Of a DNA stretch of 13,530 bases, positions 7,546-13,530 are shown piece by piece. The position numbers were made by a program, and so were the translations under genes. Positions within the stretch are counted from its first letter, which is position 1. Every line of letters starts with the position of its first letter. The notes beneath the pieces are model-generated. The model saw only the letters and a list, made by a program, of their open reading frames with translations. It was not told where the DNA came from and did no database searches. Source of the stretch: CAZPBC01 sp964584775 (lineage in GTDB: Bacteria; Chlamydiota; Chlamydiia; Chlamydiales; SLFE01); NCBI GenBank assembly GCA_964584775.1, contig CAZPBC010000053.1, forward strand, positions 1 through 13,530, given 5' to 3'.

Positions 7546-8696
7546 ATTTGATAGCTATTTCGAAAATTGATGAGTTGGATCCCTTGAATGTTCATTCCTT
7601 CATCACCTGCATAGACCAAGAAAGAGTCGGCAATACGTCCTTCAGCAATTTTTTCGAATTTTTTGATCCCTTGTAAAAAAGAACTGTTGAAGGTTTTTGA
7701 GGATTTAATTTCTATCGGTATGAGCTCTCTTCCTCGCTGAAAAACCAGATCCACTTCAGTGCGACCGCTCACTTGATAAAAGTATAACCTAGGGTCTAAC
7801 CCACGATTGAATCTAGCTTTCATGAGCTCCATCACGACAAGATTTTCAAAAAGACTTCCCCTTAAAGGATCTCTAGAAATTTGGTTTTTATTTTCAATTC
7901 CAAGTAAATAAGAAGCTAGCCCCACATCACAAAAATAAACCTTTGGTGACTTGATGACTCTTTTTCCAAAGTTTTCATAATACGGATGCAATCGATAAAT
8001 AATGTAACACGCTTCGAGAATAGAGAGCCAATTCCCGATAGTTTTCGCATCTACACCAACTTCTCCAGCCAGACTTTCTTTATTTAATATTTGTCCAACC
8101 CTTGCTGCAATAAGAATAAGAAATTTCTCAAACAAACCAATGTTATGGACTTGCATGATTTTTCGAATGTCTCTTTCAAGATAAGTTGCTACATAATTCG
8201 CGTAAGTTTTTGTTGGATTCAGTTGCTCACTTTGCACAGCAGGGTAACTTCCTTCAAAGAGAAGATCATCTAAATTTTTTTGAAAACCAACAGTCTGTAA
8301 TTCTTCTAAGCTGAGGGGAAGTAGATTCAAAATGGCGGTTCGGCCCGCTAATGACTGAGAAATCGCTTCATGTAAAGCTATTTGATGGCTTCCAGTGAGA
8401 ATAAATTCTCCTTTTTTCTTGGACTCATCCACCCTTACCTGAATCGATGATAAAAGGTGTGATGCAGCTTGTATTTCGTCGAGAATAGCACCTTCAGGAT
8501 AATCATTTAAAAAACCCTCTGGATCACTATGAGCCAGTTCTCTCATATGTAAACGTTCCAAATTTACATACGGTTTTTTCGGAAATGTTTCTTTCACTAA
8601 GGTCGTTTTTCCAGACTGCCTAGGCCCCATCAGTGTAACAACCGGGTACCCTTTTGCAGCTTCAACTAACTCTTCCTTCATTTTTCTCTGAAACAT
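7536..8696 (-). CDS. AAA_14/DUF4143 family ATPase
   Basis: A 386-aa cytoplasmic ATPase of the family built from an N-terminal AAA domain (AAA_14) and C-terminal DUF4143. From the ATG at 8696: Walker A GPRQSGKT at 24-31, Walker B AILDEIQ at 70-76, sensor-like FILTGS at 98-103 and SLAGR at 115-119. A winged-helix-like stretch follows in the middle. Near the C-terminus, EVD (314-316) and EIK (329-331) form a PD-(D/E)XK-like pattern seen in this family. The cellular role of these proteins is poorly known; they are common, scattered and often acquired horizontally. A TTG at 8732 would add 12 residues, but GGGGAG lies 5 nt before the ATG and a good promoter places the transcript start near the TTG. 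Its AT-richness relative to flanking genes and its position beside ssrA, a frequent integration target, suggest acquisition. Confidence 0.9.
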   Translation of the reverse strand: MFQRKMKEELVEAAKGYPVVTLMGPRQSGKTTLVKETFPKKPYVNLERLHMRELAHSDPEGFLNDYPEGAILDEIQAASHLLSSIQVRVDESKKKGEFILTGSHQIALHEAISQSLAGRTAILNLLPLSLEELQTVGFQKNLDDLLFEGSYPAVQSEQLNPTKTYANYVATYLERDIRKIMQVHNIGLFEKFLILIAARVGQILNKESLAGEVGVDAKTIGNWLSILEACYIIYRLHPYYENFGKRVIKSPKVYFCDVGLASYLLGIENKNQISRDPLRGSLFENLVVMELMKARFNRGLDPRLYFYQVSGRTEVDLVFQRGRELIPIEIKSSKTFNSSFLQGIKKFEKIAEGRIADSFLVYAGDEGMNIQGIQLINFRNSYQIVQ

Positions 8697-8701
8697 CGAA
8701 A

Positions 8702-8707
8702 CTCCCC
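8702..8707 (-). promoter_or_regulatory. Shine-Dalgarno GGGGAG deciding the ATPase start
   Basis: On the minus strand GGGGAG is followed by TTTCG and the ATG at 8696-8694. The only other candidate start, TTG at 8732, would lie almost at the predicted transcription start. Confidence 0.7.
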
Positions 8708-8719
8708 AATAATGTGCAA

Positions 8720-8774
8720 TTCCCGACTTCAATTCCCATTTTACACAAAACAGTCAAATTGTGTCAATCGGGAA
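8720..8774. promoter_or_regulatory. Nested inverted repeats over the ATPase promoter, candidate operator
   Basis: Outer arms TTCCCGA (8720-8726) and TCGGGAA (8768-8774) enclose inner arms ACACAA (8743-8748) and TTGTGT (8759-8764). The inner arms touch the -10 and -35 boxes. TTACACAAA occurs at 8741-8749 and again at 8788-8796. The layout fits a repressor site; the regulator is unknown. Confidence 0.4.
8738..8767 (-). promoter_or_regulatory. Near-consensus sigma-70 promoter of the ATPase gene
   Basis: Minus strand: perfect -35 TTGACA (8767-8762), 18-bp spacer, -10 TAAAAT (8743-8738). Transcription would begin near 8731, about 35 nt before the ATG. It is the strongest-looking promoter in the window. 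Confidence 0.65.
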
Positions 8775-8865
8775 ATAAATTCCTGAATTACACAAATTTT
8801 AAGAGATTTCACCACTTTTGAGGTGTGAGCTGCAGAAGTTTAAGCAAAATGAATAAAAAAGAGTC

Positions 8866-9702
8866 TTACACACCGAAGACCTCGTCTGCAAAGGCGCGGA
8901 CGTGCTGGTTAAATTCGTCTACTTTCTCCAGGTGTGCGGCGTGTCCCGCCTCTTGAATGACCTGAACTTCGCCTCTCCATAAGTTTTTGAATGGCACCTC
9001 GTTCATGATGTATTCGTTGTTGATAGCAATATCGTCCTCTCCTGCAACAACAGCGATCGGGTGGGCCCAGGTTTTGACAATCTCCACCTCATTCGCTCCG
9101 ACCTTTTTTGCAATAGAGGCTGGATAGATGGTCTTCGCTCCCACGTCGGTATTCAAAATCGCATCGACGAGGAACTGCTTTTCATCTGAATAGTCGTAGC
9201 CCGAAACTTTAGAGAGCAGTTCAGCCTCTTCACGACTCGTGCAGGGTTTTCCAAAGCACTCCATGATTTCAGGTTCTAAAGCTTTGAATCCCTTTGCAAG
9301 CCCTTCTAAAGAGACCTCGATGGGAGGGGTTCCTGTGATCAGTATTCCTTTTAAGTTCTGGAGTTTTTGTGTAAGCTCAAGTGCCACATGCCCCCCAAGA
9401 GACCACCCAACAATGATAAAGTTATCAAGTCCTAACTGCGAGATCACCTCTTCGACCACGCTCGCAAAACCAGGAAAACTGTAGACTTTTTCGGGATTTT
9501 TTGGAGGCTCGCTTTCTCCATACCCGGGGAGATCGAGCGCCACACAGCGATATCCAGAAAGGAGCGGAGAGCTCATCTGTTTTGAGAAAAATGATTTGTC
9601 CGTACAGTGGCCATGGATAAAAACAAGCGCAGGTGCGCTTTTCTCTGCAGCAGGTTGAGTGTCAGTCAGAGCAATGCGGCTCTCAGTGGTGGTCATCTTC
9701 AT
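8866..9702 (-). CDS. Alpha/beta-fold hydrolase
   Basis: A 278-aa cytoplasmic enzyme of the alpha/beta hydrolase superfamily. It shows the oxyanion-hole motif VFIHGH at 27-32, DLPGYGES at 57-64, and the nucleophile elbow GWSLGG at 99-104 with Ser101. The acidic residue is probably Asp223 or Asp224 in AVVAGEDD, and the catalytic His is His254 in EAGHAAHLE. The fold and triad are complete, so it should be active, but the substrate (ester, peptide or lactone) cannot be read from sequence. No signal peptide is seen. The ATG at 9702 has AGAGG 8 nt upstream; a second ATG two codons later is possible. It lies 22 nt behind the membrane-protein gene in the same direction, so the two are likely an operon. 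Confidence 0.9.
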   Translation of the reverse strand: MKMTTTESRIALTDTQPAAEKSAPALVFIHGHCTDKSFFSKQMSSPLLSGYRCVALDLPGYGESEPPKNPEKVYSFPGFASVVEEVISQLGLDNFIIVGWSLGGHVALELTQKLQNLKGILITGTPPIEVSLEGLAKGFKALEPEIMECFGKPCTSREEAELLSKVSGYDYSDEKQFLVDAILNTDVGAKTIYPASIAKKVGANEVEIVKTWAHPIAVVAGEDDIAINNEYIMNEVPFKNLWRGEVQVIQEAGHAAHLEKVDEFNQHVRAFADEVFGV

Positions 9703-9724
9703 GGATTTATCCTCTATTCATCAT

Positions 9725-10372
9725 CTATCTTGACGCCGGACCAAACCTAAAAACCTCGAACCAGAGAGATGCCGCCGCAAAACAGCTAAAGGCAATCGGT
9801 CCGTAAGGTGAATAGTGTCCGACGTATAGAGTATAGGCAGATATGAGCAGTAAGACAAGAGGAGGCACCACTTTCCAAAGAGAAAGGTGTCTATTTTCCA
9901 GGTAGAGAGCCACCACTGCCGCGATCAGGCTCACAGCCCAAGCCCAGGACCCCGTTAAGCTATAAAGCGAACCACTTCCACCGACAACAGGGTCTTTGTA
10001 CGCGAGCTGAATCATCTGCTTCATTGTTTCAGGATCCAGCGACGGATTTTCTAAGGTTTTTTCAATCATGAGCCCCACGGAAATGCCAGCTGTAGAATCA
10101 AAAACGAGGTAGCAGACAAGAAAAAGCCACAGAGCAGTTTTACTAAGAACAGCCCAAAAGCCCTGAAGCCCACAGGTCAGAAGAAACGCTGCAACAGCCA
10201 CCCCACCAAAAAGAAACGATTGGATAATGTGCAGCTGCTTCCACCAGCTTCCAAGTGGAGCAAGCCCATCAAACACCGCTGAACCAAAGCCTGAGGGATG
10301 GTTCCACTCCAAGGCGACCAAGACCACCGGCACGACAATCATGACAAAGCATCTAAAGGCTGTTTTTAGCAT
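9725..10372 (-). CDS. Six-helix integral membrane protein, unknown function
   Basis: A 215-aa, Trp- and Leu-rich protein with about six hydrophobic segments (residues 5-21, 49-68, 78-100, 140-157, 167-184, 191-208) and a hydrophilic loop at about 103-130 between the third and fourth. It has no recognisable catalytic motif and I cannot assign a family. The start is secure: AGGAGG is followed by seven bases and ATG. It is the first gene of a minus-strand pair with the alpha/beta hydrolase and is divergent from ade, with 62 bp between the starts. The pairing might mean a membrane partner for the hydrolase, but nothing in the sequence proves this. Confidence 0.8.
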   Translation of the reverse strand: MLKTAFRCFVMIVVPVVLVALEWNHPSGFGSAVFDGLAPLGSWWKQLHIIQSFLFGGVAVAAFLLTCGLQGFWAVLSKTALWLFLVCYLVFDSTAGISVGLMIEKTLENPSLDPETMKQMIQLAYKDPVVGGSGSLYSLTGSWAWAVSLIAAVVALYLENRHLSLWKVVPPLVLLLISAYTLYVGHYSPYGPIAFSCFAAASLWFEVFRFGPASR

Positions 10373-10423
10373 CTTTTTTCCTCCTAAGATATTTACCTCT
10401 AATGTATAGAAGAGAGACGAATA

Positions 10424-10428
10424 AAGGA
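10424..10428 (+). promoter_or_regulatory. Shine-Dalgarno AAGGA deciding the ade start
   Basis: AAGGA is followed by six bases and the ATG at 10435. The in-frame ATG at 10402 has no such signal, so the shorter protein is preferred. Confidence 0.65.
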
Positions 10429-10434
10429 AAGATT

Positions 10435-12066
10435 ATGAGCTCATTTTCCCTCTCCGGTCAGATCGTAGATCTCGTCCAAAGACGCATTTTTCCTGGAACC
10501 GTTCATGTAGAAGGAACGAAGATCGCCTCTATCGAAGAGACTCCGACTGCTGAAGATCAGTACATCCTCCCTGGATTCATTGATGCACATATCCATATCG
10601 AAAGTTCGATGCTCGTTCCCTCTGAATTTGCCCGTCTCGCTGTGTTGCACGGCACCGTCGCTACCGTTTCCGATCCCCATGAGATTGGGAACGTCCTGGG
10701 TCTCGATGGAATCCGTTACATGGTTGAAAATAGCAAGAAAGTTCCCTTCCACTTTTTCTTCGGAGCCTCCCCTTGCGTTCCAGCAACCCCATTTGAAACA
10801 GCGGGTGCCACTCTCACCCCAGAAGACATCCGGACTCTCTTTGAAGAAGACCAGTTCAAGTATCTCAGTGAGGTGATGAATTTTCCCGGAGTGCTGAGCC
10901 AAGAACCGGATATGATGGAAAAAATCCACATTGCCCAGTCACTCAATAAGCCGATCGATGGACACTCTCCTGGACTCCGCGGTGAGGATGCAAAAAAGTA
11001 CATTGATGCCGGAATTAGCACCGACCATGAGTGCACGAGCCTAGATGAGGCTCTTGACAAGATCCAATATGGAATGAAAATCCTCATCCGTGAAGGTTCA
11101 GCCGCCCTTAACTATGAGGCTCTGCACCCCCTTCTTCAGTCCCACCCCGATCGAGTGATGTTTTGCAGCGATGACAAGCACCCGAATGAACTAGTGAAGG
11201 GACACATCAACTTGCTTGTCAAACGCTCCATCCAGCTCGGCTACGACCTCTTCGATGTGCTACGTGCAGCCTGCAGCCACCCCAACGAACACTATGATTT
11301 AGGCATCGGGCAACTGCAAGAGGGTGACCCAGCGGATTTCATCGTGGTCGATAATTTAAAAGAGTTTGATATTCGCTCCACCTACATCAACGGAAAGCTC
11401 GTTGCATCAGAGGGAAAGAGCTTCATCGAGCGAACACCCATCGAAGCGATCAACCGCTTTCATTGCACTCCAAAAAAAGAAGAGGACTTTGAGCTCCCCG
11501 CTACAGAAGAGCACATTCATGTCATCCAAATTCTTCCGGGAGAGCTGATCACGAAAAAACAGATTCAGAAGGCTAAAGTTGTCGATGGCAAGTACGTTAC
11601 AGATGCAAGCAGAGACCTGCTAAAAATGGCGGTTGTCAACCGCTACCAAGATACCCCTCCAGCGATGGCGTTTGTGCAAGGAATGGGACTAAAGGAGGGT
11701 GCGGTTGCCTCTTCCGTGGCTCATGATTCACACAACATTGTCGTCGTCGGCGTCGATGACGCCTCTCTTTGCGAGGCGGTCAATGAAATCATTGCCGCTA
11801 AAGGAGGCATCGCTATGACAAAAAATCACCAGGTCTCTCTTCTTCCTCTACCTATCGCCGGGTTAATGAGCGACCAAGAGGGAGCCGAAGTTGCTTCGAA
11901 TTATGCGACTCTTAAGGAAGCCTCCCTCAATTTAGGATCGTCTCTACCCGATCCCTTTATGGCACTCTCTTTTTTAGCACTCCTCGTCATCCCCTCGATC
12001 AAACTGAGTGACAAAGGGCTCTTTGATGTGGATGCTTTCAAATTTATCCCCTTAAACGCAGGCTAA
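10435..12066 (+). CDS. ade: Adenine deaminase
   Basis: Converts adenine to hypoxanthine and ammonia in purine salvage; an amidohydrolase-superfamily enzyme with a metal centre. The 543 residues (from 10435) match the usual length. Visible metal-site motifs are GFIDAHIHIESSM with His52 and His54, SEVMNFPGV with Glu146, DGHSPG with His177, STDHE with His198 and FCSDDKHPNEL with Asp246. The conserved C-terminal domain includes VAHDSHNIVVVG. All expected ligands are present, so the enzyme should be active. An in-frame ATG at 10402 would add 11 residues, but the Shine-Dalgarno before 10435 favours that start. Chlamydiae generally lack de novo purine synthesis, so the enzyme would reshape host-derived adenine pools. 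It is divergent from the membrane-protein gene. Confidence 0.96.
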   Translation: MSSFSLSGQIVDLVQRRIFPGTVHVEGTKIASIEETPTAEDQYILPGFIDAHIHIESSMLVPSEFARLAVLHGTVATVSDPHEIGNVLGLDGIRYMVENSKKVPFHFFFGASPCVPATPFETAGATLTPEDIRTLFEEDQFKYLSEVMNFPGVLSQEPDMMEKIHIAQSLNKPIDGHSPGLRGEDAKKYIDAGISTDHECTSLDEALDKIQYGMKILIREGSAALNYEALHPLLQSHPDRVMFCSDDKHPNELVKGHINLLVKRSIQLGYDLFDVLRAACSHPNEHYDLGIGQLQEGDPADFIVVDNLKEFDIRSTYINGKLVASEGKSFIERTPIEAINRFHCTPKKEEDFELPATEEHIHVIQILPGELITKKQIQKAKVVDGKYVTDASRDLLKMAVVNRYQDTPPAMAFVQGMGLKEGAVASSVAHDSHNIVVVGVDDASLCEAVNEIIAAKGGIAMTKNHQVSLLPLPIAGLMSDQEGAEVASNYATLKEASLNLGSSLPDPFMALSFLALLVIPSIKLSDKGLFDVDAFKFIPLNAG

Positions 12067-12125
12067 AACTCACCCTTCGTTCAATCAGAAAATCGATTGA
12101 CAAGTACTTAACAAGCTGAAGTATG

Positions 12126-12137
12126 GAGTGATCACTC
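12126..12137. repeat. Perfect 12-bp palindrome after ade
   Basis: GAGTGATCACTC is a perfect palindrome in the 100-bp gap between convergent ade and the ankyrin protein gene. It has no hairpin loop of its own and no T-tract, so it is more likely a protein site or chance than a terminator. Confidence 0.3.
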
Positions 12138-12142
12138 TAACT

Positions 12143-12168
12143 AAGAAAGAACGAGAGAAGATCGTTCT
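12143..12168 (-). terminator. Weak intrinsic terminator of the caspase-like gene
   Basis: On the minus strand a 7-bp stem AGAACGA/TCGTTCT (12168-12162 and 12154-12148) with a 7-nt loop is followed by TTCTT. The stem begins within the stop codon of the gene it would end. The stem is short and the T-run interrupted. Confidence 0.4.
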
Positions 12169-13261
12169 ATAGTGTTGAATCTCGGAGTGTATCCCACTCC
12201 TCTAATAACTGTGCTACGTGGAAGTGTTCCTTCGTTTTTGCGTAGTCTACCGGAGATAACTCTTTATACCTTACGGCAGCATCCGCTCCGTTTTCAAGAA
12301 GGTAAGCGACGAGTCTTCCGTGACCAAAGTGAACGGCTGCAAAAAGTGGGCTTGCGCATTGCGGAGAAAGCGGTGTAAATCCTGCTCTTGCATTAGGGTC
12401 TACTCCTAGTTCCTCTACATAGAATCTAGCTCGACTCAAGGACTTGTCACTGTCATGCCCTGCACATAAAAGTTCCTTTGTGAGGGCTAGAGAAGTATCA
12501 TGTGACACATCATCTAAAACCGAGGATTTTAAAAGAGAATTGATTCTGTATGTTGTTTCTCTAATCCTCACTAGGGAGTCAAGCAACTGCGCTTTCACTG
12601 CAGCTAAGTGTGCTTTCCTTCCAAAAGCTCTTTTTAAAACTGCTTTAGTTTCTCTATCCAGGCAAATTGCTATGTTATTTGTATAGCTAGTCTCACCTAC
12701 CATTTCGAATTGAAGTCCATTTTCAGGATCGTTCTGAATGAGGTCCAAATGCAGATCCTCTGATGGTGCTAGGACTCTGACGTTCGGCATATCAATTGTA
12801 AGAATGCCAAATCTGAATTGCATATTATGATAGAAATCTTTCTCTAAAGAGCCTGTAGAGCAAGAGGACAAATAGATGGTCGCATTTGCTTTCAGCTTTC
12901 TTGGCAGCTCTGAAAAAAACGCATCCACTTCTGGTGCTTTTAGTGTTTCGTCCTCTGTAAACTGTATCTCTTTTGGAAAACCATGTGCGCTTATGTATAG
13001 AAAATCGATACTTCTATCTTTTGCACTAGAAATTGCAGTGGCTATATCCGTCATTTCTTTGATCACTACAATTCGATGAGATCCGCCACCATTTCCAAGT
13101 TGTTTTAGATTTCTTTGGAAAAATCCTCTAGAAGCTCTAAGAACTCCGTCTTTATCGTGAGAGGCTTGAAGGACAAGGGTAGTCACACCTTGCACTGCTT
13201 TAGGCTCGGTGCAAACTGATGGTTCCTTATGGAATGAGCGAGTGTGAGTTGAAATCATCAT
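12167..13261 (-). CDS. Putative caspase-like (clan CD) cysteine peptidase with ankyrin repeats
   Basis: A 364-aa protein of no family I can name with certainty. The N-terminal part has the strand-loop pattern of clan CD peptidases (caspase, metacaspase, CHAT, C80). A hydrophobic strand ends in a His-Gly pair (DFLYISAHG, His93-Gly94). About 40 residues later a second strand ends in the nucleophile (ATIYLSSCSTG, Cys134). The middle (about 200-270) is helical. The C-terminus holds ankyrin-like repeats: a partial one at about 277-293 (RARFYVEELGVDPNAR), a clear one at 304-330 (SPLFAAVHFGHGRLVAYLLENGADAAVR) and a partial one to about 356. There is no signal peptide, so export would need a type III or similar route. 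The two ATGs at 13261 and 13258 lack a strong Shine-Dalgarno. Ankyrin repeats plus a peptidase fold in an intracellular bacterium suggest a host-acting effector; this is inference. Confidence 0.75.
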   Translation of the reverse strand: MMISTHTRSFHKEPSVCTEPKAVQGVTTLVLQASHDKDGVLRASRGFFQRNLKQLGNGGGSHRIVVIKEMTDIATAISSAKDRSIDFLYISAHGFPKEIQFTEDETLKAPEVDAFFSELPRKLKANATIYLSSCSTGSLEKDFYHNMQFRFGILTIDMPNVRVLAPSEDLHLDLIQNDPENGLQFEMVGETSYTNNIAICLDRETKAVLKRAFGRKAHLAAVKAQLLDSLVRIRETTYRINSLLKSSVLDDVSHDTSLALTKELLCAGHDSDKSLSRARFYVEELGVDPNARAGFTPLSPQCASPLFAAVHFGHGRLVAYLLENGADAAVRYKELSPVDYAKTKEHFHVAQLLEEWDTLRDSTL

Positions 13262-13438
13262 CTTAGTGATTTAATTTATATTTCACTGATAAATATAAAA
13301 ATTATTTTAACAGAAGATTGATAAGGTTTAATTAATTTACATTAAAAAATATATTAACACACCTGAAATAGGGGCAGTTTTCTGCTCTTTTCATAAATAT
13401 GGATCAGGTATCATAGCCTCAAAAAAGAGGAGCTTATC
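13262..13438. other. AT-rich divergent intergenic region
   Basis: 177 bp between two divergent genes, very AT-rich up to about 13365. It must hold promoters for both, but the composition allows too many -10-like boxes to choose one. AGTGA/TCACT (13265-13269/13283-13287) is a small inverted repeat just before the caspase-like gene. TATCAT at 13409-13414 is a possible -10 for the rightward gene. Confidence 0.4.
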
Positions 13439-13530
13439 ATGAGGTATCTGAAAATCTTTCCCCTCCTATTCACTCTTCTAACGTTTCAGACTATAGAGGC
13501 CTTAGATCAGAAGAGTGAAGAGTCCATCAA
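13439..13530 (+). CDS. N-terminus of an exported protein (3' end outside window)
   Basis: Only the first 30 codons are visible. They begin MRYLKIFPLLFTLLTFQTIEA, a Sec signal peptide with basic start, hydrophobic core and a likely cleavage after Ala21, then a charged stretch (LDQKSEESI). GAGGAG lies 6 nt before the ATG, an excellent ribosome site, which makes this a real gene despite the truncation. The mature function cannot be judged. Confidence 0.75.
   Translation, partial: MRYLKIFPLLFTLLTFQTIEALDQKSEESI

Noticed and set aside
8697..8732. TTG start adding 12 residues to the ATPase
   Set aside because: No Shine-Dalgarno, and the predicted transcription start is at about the same base; the ATG at 8696 has GGGGAG at good spacing.
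10402..10434. Upstream ATG for adenine deaminase
   Set aside because: No ribosome site before it, and the added 11 residues precede the usual family N-terminus.
13372..13391. GGGCAG-TTTT-CTGCTC-TTTT as an intrinsic terminator
   Set aside because: The stem is 6 bp with a G-T pair and no rightward transcript upstream needs ending; at most a leader hairpin.

Overview
The window most likely comes from a chromosome of the phylum Chlamydiota, probably an environmental or amoeba-associated lineage rather than a Chlamydia species. Four observations support this. The isoleucyl-tRNA synthetase is long (1032 aa) with a eukaryote-like signature and reads closely like chlamydial IleS. lepB lies next to ileS, as I recall from Chlamydia. 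The tmRNA tag is long and ends in RVAA, as I recall for Chlamydia tags. The window also carries probable host-directed proteins (a caspase-fold/ankyrin protein and a C-X5-R phosphatase-like protein). The assignment is by inspection only, and I cannot name a genus.

Layout. 1-597 (+): 3' end of lepB (signal peptidase I), joined by a 4-nt ATGA overlap to a 466-aa protein (594-1994, +) with a SopB/INPP4-type C-X5-R motif. This converges with a 14-nt overlap on ileS (1981-5079, -). Upstream of ileS in the same direction is a phosphotransferase-fold protein (5113-5988, -) whose catalytic residues look lost. 6067-6786 (+) encodes a lipoprotein of unknown function. The tmRNA gene ssrA follows (6837-7243, +). 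7244-7535 holds no gene but has two copies of a hairpin-forming repeat and a separate perfect 11-bp hairpin. 7536-8696 (-) is an AAA_14/DUF4143 ATPase, visibly more AT-rich than its neighbours, with its own near-consensus promoter overlapped by nested inverted repeats. 8866-9702 and 9725-10372 (-) form a two-gene unit of alpha/beta hydrolase and six-helix membrane protein. Divergent from it is adenine deaminase ade (10435-12066, +). 12167-13261 (-) encodes a putative caspase-like cysteine peptidase with C-terminal ankyrin repeats. At the right edge an exported protein begins (13439, +).

How it fits together. The core set (lepB, ileS, ssrA, ade) is housekeeping: protein export, tRNA charging, ribosome rescue and purine salvage. 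Interleaved are accessory genes that fit life inside a eukaryotic cell. The best candidates for something undescribed are the caspase-fold/ankyrin protein, the C-X5-R protein coupled to lepB, the apparent pseudokinase before ileS, and the long-hairpin repeats next to ssrA.
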